From NCBI RefSeq assembly GCF_000741285.1, contig NZ_JGZE01000001.1, forward strand, positions 186,001 to 250,000: a DNA stretch of 64,000 nucleotides. The letters run 5' to 3'. The stretch's first letter is position 1. Each line of letters opens with the position of its first letter. A program made the position numbers and the translations under genes. The notes beneath the pieces were generated by a model. That model was given only the letters and a program-made list of their open reading frames with translations, ran no database searches and was not told the origin of the DNA. This document shows positions 43,920-55,484 of this stretch, in pieces. The stretch is from Bifidobacterium mongoliense DSM 21395. GTDB lineage: Bacteria > Actinomycetota > Actinomycetes > Actinomycetales > Bifidobacteriaceae.

Positions 43920-46848
43920 TCCCGCATCCGGCGGTACCAAGCGGAACAAGGGCACGCTGCTCGTCGTAGACGGACATTCCCTGGCATTCCGTGCGTTCTT
44001 CGCACTGCCGGTCGAGAACTTTTCCACGGCCTCCGGCCAGGCCACCAATGCGGTATGGGGTTTCATCACCATGCTCGCCCAGGTCATCGATGCCGAGGCG
44101 CCGGATCATCTCGCCGTGGCCTTCGACATGAAGGGCGGCACGTTTCGCAACACCATGCTGCCGCAGTACAAGGGCACGAGAGACGCCGCGCCTGAGGATC
44201 TGCTGACCCAGCTGCCGCTCATCCAGCGACTGTTGACGGCCTTGGGCATCACCTATATCGAAGTGCCGGGGTACGAGGGTGATGACATCATCGGCACCAT
44301 GGCGACGATGGGGGAGCGTTCGGGATACCGCACGCTGGTGCTGTCGGGGGACCGGGACGCCTTCCAACTGGTGGATGACCGCGTGACCGTGCTGTACCCG
44401 GGCCACCATTTCAAGGACCTCAAACACATGACCCCGGAGGCCATCAAGGAGAAGTACCGGGTGTACCCCGGCCAGTATCCCGATCTCGCGGCGTTGCGGG
44501 GCGAGACGGCCGACAACATCCCCGGGGTCCCTGGCGTCGGCGACGGCTACGCCGCCAAATGGATCAACCAATACGGGTCCCTGTCGGGCATCATCGAGCA
44601 CGCCGGGGAGATCACGGGCAAGAAGGGCCAGGCTCTGCGGGACAACATCGAGCAGGTCAGGCTCAATCGGCGGGTCAACGCTCTCGTGCGTGATCTTGAT
44701 CTCCGCGCCGATGTCGAGGACTTCTCCTTCGGCGTTGTGGACGCCGACCAGGTGCAGAAGCTGTTCGACCAGTTGGAGTTCGGTGCCCGTACACAACGCC
44801 GGGTCCTCTCCACATTTGACACGACAACGGTCGATGACCACACCGCCGCTGAGGAGAACACGTTGACGGACCCCACGACCGCCGTGGTGTCCGATGCGGC
44901 GACCCTGCGTGGTTGGCTGGCCGCCCGGGAGGCCGAACGCACCGACCATACCGAACACACCGTCGACATGACGGGCAGCACCTCCGATGCCGCATTCCAT
45001 GCCGTGCCCCCTAGCGACGCAATGCCTCAAACCAACGAGATGCATGGTGGCGAGGAGGTGCATCCCACCGACGGCATGCATCATATCGATGGCGATCTGC
45101 GCTGTGCGGACGGGGTCCGGGCCGGCTGGGTGCTCGCCGCTCAGGGGAGCCCCAAACCGGGTGAGGCCTCGTTGACCAGGCTGGTGCTCCTCATGGACGA
45201 TCAGGCCGCGGTCATCGACGGGAACGCCGACGAGGCGATCCGTACCGTGGTCCGGCATTGGTGTGAGGCCCATGCGGATCGGATGATCGTGCATGGTTAC
45301 AAGGAACATCGCCATATGCTCGCATCCATCGGCATCCGGCTGCACGAACCGTGGTTCGACACCAAACTCGCGGGATACCTGGTGCAGCCCGATTTCCATG
45401 CCGACGATGTGGATGCGGCCGCGGTCCGTTTCCTCGACCTGCAGGAGGATGCGCATGCCGCGGTGACCCAGGGGCAGCTCGATCTCGGTGATGGCGACGG
45501 CGAGGAACATGTCGCGGATCCCGCCGAAGTGGCGGCGCATCAGGCGGTGCTGGTGCGCGCCCTTGCCGATCATCTGGCGCCCATCGTCGATGAGCGGCGG
45601 CAGTTCGGATTGCTGCGTACCATCGAGTTGCCGGTGTCCAGTGCCCTGTTCGACATCGAACGGACCGGCGCACACGTGGACGCCACCCGGCTGCAGGCCA
45701 TGCACGACGCCTTTGGCGCGGATGCAGGGCAGGCCCAGGCCATTGCGTGGCAGGCCGCCGGGCATGAGGTCAATCTGCAGAGTCCCAAGCAGCTGCAGAA
45801 GGTCCTGTTCGAGGACATGGGACTGCGTCCGACGCGCAAGACCAAGTCCGGTTCATACACCACCAACGCCGCCAGTCTGCAGGATCTCTATCTCAGATCG
45901 ACGGGGAACGAGCGGGCCAACACGTTCCTCGGGGCCCTGCTGAGGCACCGTGAGACCAACAAGCTCAAGCAGATCGTGCAGACGCTGATCGAGGCGGTCA
46001 ATCCGCGTGACCAACGCGTCCATACGACCTTCGAGCAGACGGTCGCCGCCACCGGGCGATTGAGCTCCGTGGACCCCAATCTGCAGAACATACCGAACCG
46101 CAACGCCGCTGGACGTGAGATACGTTCCGCATTCGTGCCCGGTGAGGGATACGAGTCCCTGCTCAGTTGCGATTACTCGCAGGTGGAGCTGCGCATCATG
46201 GCCGATTTCTCCGGTGACGAGGCGTTGATCGAGGCTTTCAGATCAGGTGCGGATTTCCATAAGTACGTGGCCAGTCTGGTCTACGGCATCCCCGTCGAAG
46301 ACATCAGCCCCGACCAACGCAGCCACGTCAAGGCGATGAGCTACGGCCTGGCATATGGCCTGAGCACCTACGGCCTGGCACGGCAGCTGAGCATCAGCCC
46401 TGCGGAGGCCGATCTGCTCAAGGAGAAGTATTTCACCACCTTCGGCAAGGTGCACGACTACCTGGAGTCATTGGTCGACACGGCGCGCACCAAGGGCTAT
46501 ACCGAGACGATGTTCGGCCGGCGCCGGTACTTCCCGGCGCTGCGGTCGACGAATCGTGCGGCTCGTGACGCCGCCGAGCGAGGAGCGCTGAACGCCCCGA
46601 TCCAAGGGTCGGCGGCTGACATCATGAAGCTCGCGATGATCCGCGCCGCGGAAGGTCTCGATCAGGCCGGAGTCTCCAGCCGCGTCATCCTGCAGATCCA
46701 CGATGAACTCGTGGTTGAGGTGGCCCGGGGCGAGGCCGAGCGGGTCACGGCCATCGTCAAGGACGCCATGGAGCATGCGGTCGATCTCGCGGTGCCCCTC
46801 GACGTTTCCACGGGCATCGGCGCGGATTGGCAGCTCGCCGCCCACTGA
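43909..46848 (+). CDS. polA: DNA polymerase I
   Basis: Family A polymerase for gap filling and Okazaki fragment processing, 979 residues. The 5' nuclease domain (about 10-310) has LLVVDGHSLAFRAFFALP and YEGDDIIGTMA. A 3'-5' exonuclease-like domain follows (about 400-560) but its catalytic acidic set looks lost. The polymerase domain has ATGRLSSVDPNLQNIPNR, SCDYSQVELRIMADFSGD, KAMSYGLAYGLSTYGLA and ILQIHDELVVEV. A His/Met/Thr-rich insert of about 80 residues (about 320-400, TEHTVDMTGSTSDAAFH, MHGGEEVHPTDGMHHIDGD) separates the first two domains. ATG 43909 overlaps pdtaR, suggesting coupling. Confidence 0.95.
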   Translation: MSVSPASGGTKRNKGTLLVVDGHSLAFRAFFALPVENFSTASGQATNAVWGFITMLAQVIDAEAPDHLAVAFDMKGGTFRNTMLPQYKGTRDAAPEDLLTQLPLIQRLLTALGITYIEVPGYEGDDIIGTMATMGERSGYRTLVLSGDRDAFQLVDDRVTVLYPGHHFKDLKHMTPEAIKEKYRVYPGQYPDLAALRGETADNIPGVPGVGDGYAAKWINQYGSLSGIIEHAGEITGKKGQALRDNIEQVRLNRRVNALVRDLDLRADVEDFSFGVVDADQVQKLFDQLEFGARTQRRVLSTFDTTTVDDHTAAEENTLTDPTTAVVSDAATLRGWLAAREAERTDHTEHTVDMTGSTSDAAFHAVPPSDAMPQTNEMHGGEEVHPTDGMHHIDGDLRCADGVRAGWVLAAQGSPKPGEASLTRLVLLMDDQAAVIDGNADEAIRTVVRHWCEAHADRMIVHGYKEHRHMLASIGIRLHEPWFDTKLAGYLVQPDFHADDVDAAAVRFLDLQEDAHAAVTQGQLDLGDGDGEEHVADPAEVAAHQAVLVRALADHLAPIVDERRQFGLLRTIELPVSSALFDIERTGAHVDATRLQAMHDAFGADAGQAQAIAWQAAGHEVNLQSPKQLQKVLFEDMGLRPTRKTKSGSYTTNAASLQDLYLRSTGNERANTFLGALLRHRETNKLKQIVQTLIEAVNPRDQRVHTTFEQTVAATGRLSSVDPNLQNIPNRNAAGREIRSAFVPGEGYESLLSCDYSQVELRIMADFSGDEALIEAFRSGADFHKYVASLVYGIPVEDISPDQRSHVKAMSYGLAYGLSTYGLARQLSISPAEADLLKEKYFTTFGKVHDYLESLVDTARTKGYTETMFGRRRYFPALRSTNRAARDAAERGALNAPIQGSAADIMKLAMIRAAEGLDQAGVSSRVILQIHDELVVEVARGEAERVTAIVKDAMEHAVDLAVPLDVSTGIGADWQLAAH

Positions 46849-46885
46849 TCCGCGCAGGCGTCGTATCCTTGGCCATACCACATTG

Positions 46886-46901
46886 CCGGAGATGACTCCG
46901 G
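46886..46901 (+). terminator. Small hairpin upstream of the Nif3-like gene
   Basis: CCGGAG-ATGA-CTCCGG gives a 6-bp stem in the 75-base gap between polA and the Nif3-like gene. It is too short for a sure terminator and may act in the leader. Confidence 0.3.
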
Positions 46902-46923
46902 TTCTCCAGGGAAGGGGAGACCC

Positions 46924-47814
46924 ATGCCGTTGCTCCATCAGGTCGTCGGGGTGCTCGAGGAGCTCTATCCCTTGCGGTACGCCGAACAGTGGGATGCGCC
47001 GGGACTGATCGTGGGCGATCCGTTCGATGCCGTGCACCGCATCGCGTTCGCCACCGATCCGACGCTCGCCGTGGTCGAACAGGCCGTTGAAAAGGATTGC
47101 GATCTGCTCATCTGCCATCACCCGTTGTTCTTCCGTGCCGTGCACGAGGTCAATGGCTATGGCGTGCACGGCAGGATCGTGACGATGCTGGCCCGTGCGC
47201 ACTGCGCACTCTGGGTCGGCCACACCAACGCCGACAGCGCCTATCGTGGGGTGGGGCAGGCTGCGGCCGACGCCTTCGGGCTGATACGGCAGCATCCGCT
47301 CGTACCCATCGAGGATCCGGAGGCCGGCCATGAGGTGGGACTCGGCAGGGTCGGCGCGTTGCCGGAGCCGGTCACGTTGCGCGACTTCTCACGCACCGTG
47401 GCGGACGCGCTGCCGCATACCGAATACGGCATCCAGGTCGCCGGCGATCCCGAGGCTTCGGTGCGCAGCGTGTGCGTGCTGCCCGGATCGGGGGATTCAT
47501 TGTTCGACGAGGCACGCGGCAGCGGCGCCGACGTCTATGTGACCAGCGACCTGCGTCACCATCCCGCCACGGACGCCTTGGAGCGGACTCGTTATGAGGC
47601 TTGGCTCAGAGGACATGGCCTGGCGGTCGGTCTGGGTGACCCGCATCCCCGCCCCATGCTGATCAACACGCCGCACAGTGCCATAGAATCGCTCTGGCTC
47701 GATTATGCGATGGAGGACGTTCCCCAGGCCGTCCTCAAGGCCACCGGCGAGGAGGTCGACCGGCCCCGCCAGATTGTCGTCAACACCGATCCATGGGCAT
47801 GGTCTCTGCGATGA
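46924..47814 (+). CDS. Nif3-like dinuclear metal-centre protein
   Basis: Member of the Nif3/YbgI (GTP cyclohydrolase I type 2-like) family with unsettled function. The 296-residue protein shows YAEQWDAPGLIVGDP, CDLLICHHPLFFRAVHEV (metal-binding His pair), GHTNADSAYRGVGQAAADAFG and a final HSAIESLWLDY-type segment where His and Glu complete the site. The central insertion domain (about 130-200) is short. GGGAAGGGGAGA upstream sets ATG 46924. It lies between polA and a Nudix gene in one direction. Confidence 0.9.
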   Translation: MPLLHQVVGVLEELYPLRYAEQWDAPGLIVGDPFDAVHRIAFATDPTLAVVEQAVEKDCDLLICHHPLFFRAVHEVNGYGVHGRIVTMLARAHCALWVGHTNADSAYRGVGQAAADAFGLIRQHPLVPIEDPEAGHEVGLGRVGALPEPVTLRDFSRTVADALPHTEYGIQVAGDPEASVRSVCVLPGSGDSLFDEARGSGADVYVTSDLRHHPATDALERTRYEAWLRGHGLAVGLGDPHPRPMLINTPHSAIESLWLDYAMEDVPQAVLKATGEEVDRPRQIVVNTDPWAWSLR

Positions 47815-48473
47815 GCGACAACGGCCCGTCATCCTCCGCGCCCGATGGGCAGAGCAGGGGTGCCGAGGCGTCCCCGGGTCCGCGGCTGGCCAGCCAGGGC
47901 GTCGACGTGACCGTCCCCGCGCGCATCGTGAGCTCGTCGACGGTGTACCGCGGCGCCATCTTCTCCGTCGAGGACCGACGCATCGCCCTGACCGGCGCCG
48001 ATGGACACGAGACGATGATCCGCCGTCAGGTGGTACGGCACTGCCCCAGCGTGGTGATGCTCGTGCATGACGAAGCCACAGATCGCTATATCCTCGAACG
48101 TGAGTACCGGGCCGGCTCCGACACCTTCGCCTACGGGCTGCCGGCCGGACTGATGGACGCGGGGGAGAGCGTCGAACATTGCGCTCTGCGAGAACTGCGC
48201 GAGGAAACCGGTGTGGTGCCCGATTCGGCCGATGACATGCGGTTCGAGTCGGCCGGTGACTGCTACTCCTCAGAGGGCATGACCGACGAACTCGTGCACA
48301 TCCTGGTCCTGCATCTGCGCGCCTGGCACGAGGCCGGCCGCGACTTCGACCCGGATGAGTACGTCGATTCCTCCTGGGTCGACTGGCCGACGTTGTGCGC
48401 CTCTCCCATCAGGGAATCGAACGCCGTCATCGCCTTGCAGCACGAGATGATCCGTCGTCTGCGTCGTACCTGA
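47811..48473 (+). CDS. Nudix hydrolase, ADP-ribose pyrophosphatase type
   Basis: Hydrolyses ADP-ribose or related nucleoside diphosphates. The 220-residue protein has a canonical Nudix box GLMDAGESVEHCALRELREE-TGV with all catalytic Glu residues, preceded by LEREYRAGSDTFAYGLPAG. ATG 47811 overlaps the upstream stop in ATGA; ATG 47793 is an alternative. It is the intact counterpart to the degenerate Nudix protein at 42103-42696. Confidence 0.88.
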   Translation: MSDNGPSSSAPDGQSRGAEASPGPRLASQGVDVTVPARIVSSSTVYRGAIFSVEDRRIALTGADGHETMIRRQVVRHCPSVVMLVHDEATDRYILEREYRAGSDTFAYGLPAGLMDAGESVEHCALRELREETGVVPDSADDMRFESAGDCYSSEGMTDELVHILVLHLRAWHEAGRDFDPDEYVDSSWVDWPTLCASPIRESNAVIALQHEMIRRLRRT

Positions 48474-48532
48474 TCGCGGCGGCGCATCGCCGTGGCGGGG
48501 ACGCGCGGGGAGCGGCGTGCCATACTGGAGGC

Positions 48533-50677
<2,145 letters not shown>

Positions 50678-50829
50678 CGTCGATGAGAGGCTGCGGCGTT
50701 ATGCCGCGTCGGGCTTGGCATGGGTTCCATCGGTCGTGCGAACACCGTAACGATGTGAGTGATGCGGCGGGTTTTGCACGCGGTACTTGGCACGGAGTAA
50801 TCCACGTGAGCGCGGACAGCGGTCGGCGA

Positions 50830-52002
50830 TCAGCGGTCGGCGGCGAGTCTGGATTCAAGTACGGGGCTGGCCGCGTCGCTGGTGGGCTCCACCGGTTCCG
50901 ATAACCCGGCGGTCTGGGTGTGCATGAGCTGGGTGAGCAGACGATCGGCTTCGATCGCCGCGATCTGCCGCGAGAACACGATGAACCATCCGAGGAAGAG
51001 CAGCCCGGCCATGGCCTCGACGCTGGTGAGCGTATTGCCGCCCATGAGCCAGTACACACCCGCCAGCCCGGTCAGGGCGATGGATAGGTCCGAGGCGACG
51101 TACATGACGCGGGACAGTTGGGGGACCAGCCAGGGCAGGCCGATGAGCAGCATCGTCATGATGCCGGGAAGTCCGCGCGCGAAGACGTTGTGCATGATCG
51201 GATGCGGCGTGTACCGGAAGGTGCCGATGCCCACGAAGGCGATGCCGGACAGCGTGAGCAAGGTCGACAACGCCCCCATGCGGGCCTTGAAGTGCCCGAT
51301 TTCGCCGGTGGCGCCTCCGGGCAGTTCAGTGCCCGGCCACATGCGGCGCATGCGGTACGTCGTGAGCAATTCGGAGATCGCGAAGTAGCTGATGATGACG
51401 ATGCAGATGCCGGCCATGATGAGCGTCCAGTTGAACATCGAGGCGGCGAAGGTGGTCCGGTCGCCCAACTGGGAGAAGTTGTTGTGGTACCAGTACGGGT
51501 CATCGCTCGTCATGCCCGCGGTGCTCACGCCCGAAACCACGAAGAAGGGCAGGAGCGAGGCGACCGTCTTCGCGTTCATGAGCGAGGCCTGCACGAAGGT
51601 GACGTAGCCGGCGATGCCCGAGAAGCAGGCGCACAGGGCGATCATGTAGTCGACGAATGCCCGGCCCATGAGGTCGTTGACGACGCCGAGCACCATGAAG
51701 ATGGTCAGGAACAGCGTGGAGGCGTATACGATCGAGAGGGCGAGGATCTCGATGATGCGCCGCAGCGGGGCGATCCAGCCATGGTCGAGCGTGAGCGAGC
51801 GGGACCTGCCGGCGTATCCGACGATGAACGAGACGACGCCGCTGGCGGCCACGATGGCCGAAAACGCCATGAACAGACGACGACTGACCAGCCAGATGGC
51901 CGGGGCGGTGTGCTGGTAGAGCGCCATGGCGACGCCGCCGATGATCGCGCAAAACAGGAAGGACACCAGTCCCGCGGCTTCCGCATGCTGATGACGTCGC
52001 AT
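50830..52002 (-). CDS. Multi-pass membrane protein (DUF998-like)
   Basis: A 390-residue protein with about ten predicted membrane helices in two similar halves, such as VSFLFCAIIGGVAMALY, LALSIVYASTLFLTIFMVLGV and GIMTMLLIGLPWLVPQL, and loops DDPYWYHNNFSQLGD and RYTPHPIMHNVFARG that recall DUF998 proteins. GAAAGGAC sets ATG 52002. No enzymatic motif was recognised and the role is unknown. It is convergent with glgX and upstream-adjacent to tRNA-Pro on the other strand. Confidence 0.7.
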   Translation of the reverse strand: MRRHQHAEAAGLVSFLFCAIIGGVAMALYQHTAPAIWLVSRRLFMAFSAIVAASGVVSFIVGYAGRSRSLTLDHGWIAPLRRIIEILALSIVYASTLFLTIFMVLGVVNDLMGRAFVDYMIALCACFSGIAGYVTFVQASLMNAKTVASLLPFFVVSGVSTAGMTSDDPYWYHNNFSQLGDRTTFAASMFNWTLIMAGICIVIISYFAISELLTTYRMRRMWPGTELPGGATGEIGHFKARMGALSTLLTLSGIAFVGIGTFRYTPHPIMHNVFARGLPGIMTMLLIGLPWLVPQLSRVMYVASDLSIALTGLAGVYWLMGGNTLTSVEAMAGLLFLGWFIVFSRQIAAIEADRLLTQLMHTQTAGLSEPVEPTSDAASPVLESRLAADR

Positions 52003-52108
52003 AGACCGGTCCTTTCTCAACGACTGCCATTCTAGCGGGAAGGCGTCCAAAGAGGCCGCGTCCGGTCCAACCGTGTTATACAATGATGCATTGTGCCCTC
52101 GGGCGCAT

Positions 52109-52185
<77 letters not shown>

Positions 52186-52339
52186 ATGGACCGGAATCGT
52201 TGGAATATCAATGGTTCCGGTGTATGGTCTTCACCATCTTCAGGTCGTTGCCGATGTCGCTGGACCGCTCAGCGAGGGTAAGGCGCAGGTGTTGAGGCAT
52301 GATGCGGTTGCGTCCGTGTACGCTCGTTCCCGATCGGGG

Positions 52340-52978
52340 TCACCGCCACCAGGAGAGGTCCTCCGCCGGCAGCCGGTATGACTCGTGCCCGGTGGAATCG
52401 GCCTTGCCGATCGACAGGATCATGACCGGCACATACCGGCTCTCATCCAGCCCAAATGCCGCCGCGATGCGATCCTCCTCGAACCCGCCGATCGGGTTCG
52501 TGTCGTAGCCGTGGGACCGTGCGACGAGCATGAACTGCATGGCGAAGAGACTGGAGTCGATCTTGACCACGTCGTTCATCTTCTGCCGGCTGTACTTCCT
52601 GTAGATGGGCACGATCGCGGCCGTCTTCGTCTTGGCCATGAGCGAGCTCATGAGCCCACGCTTCGTGGCGCCCGCGTAGATGCGGTCGGCGTTCTCATAG
52701 CATTGCATGTCGCCGAAGATGACGATCATGGCGGAGGACGTGGCGTTCTGGCGCGTATTGAACCGGATCAGCGGTTTGAGGGTCGCTCGGCCCTCCTTCG
52801 ATTCGACGATGAGGAAACGCCACGGCTGCATGTTCACCGATGATGGGGCCTTCGCCGCTTCGTCGAGCATCTCCAGCATCTCGGAGCGCGGTATGGCGAC
52901 GTCCGCGTCGTACTTGCGTATCGAGCGCCGTCCCTCGAGGATATCGGTGAATGCGTTGGTTGCCAGAGGCGTGGTCAT
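52340..52978 (-). CDS. Nitroreductase family flavoprotein
   Basis: FMN-dependent oxidoreductase, 212 residues. It shows EGRRSIRKYDADVAIPRSEM (FMN phosphate site), EAAKAPSSVNMQPWRFLIVES and HGYDTNPIGGFEEDRIAAAFGLDESRYVPVMILSIG, all typical. GAAAGGA sets ATG 52978. It is divergent from an HxlR regulator with 194 bases between starts and probably regulated by it. Substrate is unknown. Confidence 0.9.
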   Translation of the reverse strand: MTTPLATNAFTDILEGRRSIRKYDADVAIPRSEMLEMLDEAAKAPSSVNMQPWRFLIVESKEGRATLKPLIRFNTRQNATSSAMIVIFGDMQCYENADRIYAGATKRGLMSSLMAKTKTAAIVPIYRKYSRQKMNDVVKIDSSLFAMQFMLVARSHGYDTNPIGGFEEDRIAAAFGLDESRYVPVMILSIGKADSTGHESYRLPAEDLSWWR

Positions 52979-53172
52979 GGGATGGTTCCTTTCATGAGGT
53001 CCGGTCCATCCTGCCACGCGGGCGCCGTGGATGTCCCATGGTTTCGTGCACGGCTGACCGATTCGTCGAGCCGGGTATGGACGGGTGTCGGGTCGGTGCA
53101 TCGCATCCGTCGACCTGGTTGGTATGGTGACTCGTGTCGTATACGCGAGGGTGATGGCTTGAAAGGGGCGCG

Positions 53173-53568
53173 ATGACACAGGGAAGCGTTGATGAGGTTC
53201 GTTCGGAGCGACGGGGGAACGTGTTTTCCGCGCAATGCCCGTGCCGTGAGCTGCTGGATATCGTGGCGAGCAAATGGTCGGTGATGGTCATCGAAGCCCT
53301 GTGTGATGCACCGCAGCGCTTCGGTGCTTTGCGTCGCCGACTCGATGGGGTGTCGCCCAAGGTGCTCACGTCGACGTTGCGACGTCTGGAGGACGCCGGG
53401 TTGCTCATGCGTACGGTGTATCCCCAGGTGCCGTTGCGCGTGGAATACGCCCTGACCGATGACGGTCGCAGCGCCGTCGTCCCGTTGCGAGGCATCAGGT
53501 TGTGGGCCGAATCCCATTACGGCATGGCACTGGATGTTGCCCGTCGGAATCGTTCGCTGCCCAACTGA
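53173..53568 (+). CDS. HxlR-family transcriptional regulator
   Basis: Winged-helix redox or aldehyde-responsive regulator, 131 residues. The conserved Cys of HxlR proteins lies in FSAQCPCRELLDIVASKWSV with a second Cys two residues later; the wing follows RFGALRRRLDGVSPKVLTSTLR. It lies between a divergent nitroreductase gene and a downstream oxidoreductase, the usual context. A GTTACC-N4-GGTAAC box follows in front of the oxidoreductase. Confidence 0.92.
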   Translation: MTQGSVDEVRSERRGNVFSAQCPCRELLDIVASKWSVMVIEALCDAPQRFGALRRRLDGVSPKVLTSTLRRLEDAGLLMRTVYPQVPLRVEYALTDDGRSAVVPLRGIRLWAESHYGMALDVARRNRSLPN

Positions 53569-53599
53569 GAGACACGGATACGCGGATGCCGACGCCTGC

Positions 53600-53636
53600 G
53601 TTACCGCAGGGTAACCTGCCGTCCTTGCGGGTAACC
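53600..53636. promoter_or_regulatory. HxlR-type operator candidate
   Basis: GTTACCGCAGGGTAAC (53600-53615) has 6-base inverted arms with a 4-base spacer and is followed by a further GGTAACC (53630-53636). It sits 50-86 bases before the oxidoreductase start, downstream of the HxlR gene, so HxlR is the likely binder. Confidence 0.55.
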
Positions 53637-53685
53637 ACGTCGGGAAGGCTAGTGTGCGGTCATGGAATCATTCGAAAGGAATGCA

Positions 53686-54753
53686 ATGATGACTGTGGAC
53701 ACCAAGACCGACACGAAGACCGATATGGGTACCGATACGGATACGGCGCGGACGATGCGCGCGGTGGTCAACCGTGCGGGAGGTCCAATCGATGGACCCG
53801 AATCGTTGATGGACGCCCGGGTTCCCGTGCCGCGAGGCCCGAACGGGCATGATCTGCTGGTGCGCGTCGAAGCCGTGTCGGTGAACCCCGTGGATGTGAA
53901 GGTGCGGGCCTCGCACCGTGGATCTCGCGACGGGATCCTCGGATACGATGCGTCCGGGACCGTCGAGCGCGTGGGGGAGGAGGTCACCCTGTTTCGTCCC
54001 GGCGACGAGGTCTTCTATGCGGGCGACATCACCCGTCCCGGTTCCAACGCGACCCTGCAGCTCGTCGACGAGCGCATCGTCGGGCACCGGCCCCGGCGAC
54101 TCGACGCCACCGACGCCGCGGCGCTGCCGCTGACGGGCCTGACCGCGTGGGAGGCGCTGTTCGACAAGCTCAGGCTGACCCGTGAGAGCACCGGGACACT
54201 GCTGGTGGTGGGCGCGGCGGGTGGCGTCGGATCCATGCTCATCCAGCTCGCCACACGGCTCACGGGCATGAGAGTCATCGCGCTCGCCTCCCGTCCGGAG
54301 TCGGCCGATTGGGTGAGGAGGATGGGAGCCGACCATGTCGTGGACTAGCGCGATCCCGGTTGCGCCAAGCGCATACAGGCGCTCGCCCCCGGCGGCGTGG
54401 ACGCGGTGTTCAGTGCGTGGAGCAAGGGGAACATCGGACTGTACGCCAAGGTGATGCGACCGTTCGGCCGCATCGCCGCCATCGACGACGAGTGGCATCT
54501 CGACTGGTATGTACTCAAGGACAAGGCGCTGTCATGGGAATGGGAGTTCATGTTCGCCCGGTCCAAGCACCATGCCGCCGACATGGTCCGTCAGCATGAC
54601 ATCCTCGAGCAAATCGCGCATATGATCGACGCCGGAGACCTGGTCTCGACGGTCACCACGCGATTCGAAGGCATCGACGCGGCGCACCTGCGGCGTGCCC
54701 ACGCCCTCGTGGAGACCGGCCATGGCATCGGAAAGGTGGTCGTCGGCTGCTAG
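53686..54753 (+). pseudogene. Zinc-type alcohol dehydrogenase / quinone oxidoreductase, broken by an in-frame stop
   Basis: NADPH-dependent oxidoreductase of the MDR superfamily. The first 220 residues (GroES-like domain, then the nucleotide-binding motif VVGAAGGVGSMLIQLATRL) end at TAG 54346-54348 in GADHVVD-stop-RDPGCAKRIQ. The same frame continues with ALAPGGVDAVFSAWSKGNIG, FGRIAAIDDEWHLDWYVL and VETGHGIGKVVVG to 54753, so the gene is a single coding region of about 355 codons interrupted by one nonsense codon, probably from TAC or CAG. The N-terminus has a short Thr/Asp repeat (TKTDTKTDMGTDTDT). GAAAGGA precedes ATG 53686. HxlR upstream is the likely regulator. Confidence 0.88.
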
Positions 54754-55205
54754 GCCTCATCCTCGGGCTCGAGCCGTCCGGTCAGGTCGTGCACGATGCG
54801 TTCGATGCCTCCGGCGAGTTCGCTGCGCTCCGTGACGCCGGTGTCATGGAAGCGCCGGCGCCACCAGTCGCTGCGGATGCGGCGGACCGTATCGACGACG
54901 TCGTCGCCGGCGGGGGTGGTTTCCAGCAGCAAGGATTTCCCTTTGCCGCATACGCGGCGCACATAGGCGGCGGTTTCGAGCCTTCCCACCTCGCGGGTGG
55001 TCAGCCCCTTGTCGATGGCGAGGTAGTTCGAGACGCGCTGCTGGTTGATGCCGGGGGCGTCGTGGATGGCCAGCAGGATGCAGGCGGCGGTCGGATTGAG
55101 ACCCAGATCCTTGAACTCCCGGGCCGTGTCCTTGTAGTACAGACGATGCAATATCGAGATGTCCTGCGCCAAATACCCCACATCGCGCATCACGCCCACC
55201 GCCAT
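54750..55205 (-). CDS. MarR-family transcriptional regulator
   Basis: Winged-helix repressor, 151 residues. The recognition region is GINQQRVSNYLAIDKGLTTREVGRLE with wing YVRRVCGKGKSLLLETTPAGDDVV. It is divergent from alsS across 279 bases holding a TGTTGA-N4-TCAACA palindrome, and probably controls the acetoin operon and itself. ATG 55205 is used; ATG 55190 is an alternative. It is convergent with the broken oxidoreductase gene. Confidence 0.87.
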   Translation of the reverse strand: MAVGVMRDVGYLAQDISILHRLYYKDTAREFKDLGLNPTAACILLAIHDAPGINQQRVSNYLAIDKGLTTREVGRLETAAYVRRVCGKGKSLLLETTPAGDDVVDTVRRIRSDWWRRRFHDTGVTERSELAGGIERIVHDLTGRLEPEDEA

Positions 55206-55315
55206 TCCTGATCACCCGTGTCCTCACGCCGTTCGTCGCGCCGTCATGGATGGTGCAACGTGGCCTTAGTCACAGACTAGCCGGATTCGTGACGTGAATC
55301 ACAGAGGACACCCCG

Positions 55316-55341
55316 GCATATGTGTTGACACATCAACATAT
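55316..55341. promoter_or_regulatory. Operator candidate between marR-type gene and alsS
   Basis: The core TGTTGACACATCAACA (55323-55338) has perfect 6-base arms around CACA, and CATATG flanks it on both sides with a two-base offset. CATATGA recurs near 55360. Size and symmetry suit a MarR dimer. Confidence 0.65.
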
Positions 55342-55484
55342 GACTCCTACGGTGGCTCATATGACGGTTGCGGATGTGATGCACAACCGCAACACGTGCT
55401 AAGCGTCGCCCGGATGCATGTCCTCCGATACGACGAACCACGTGACATCGTCAAGCAACGTACAACACACGCAAGGGGACTGAT

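Noticed and set aside
43870..45765. 631-codon open frame on the minus strand
   Set aside because: Antisense to polA; low-information sequence.
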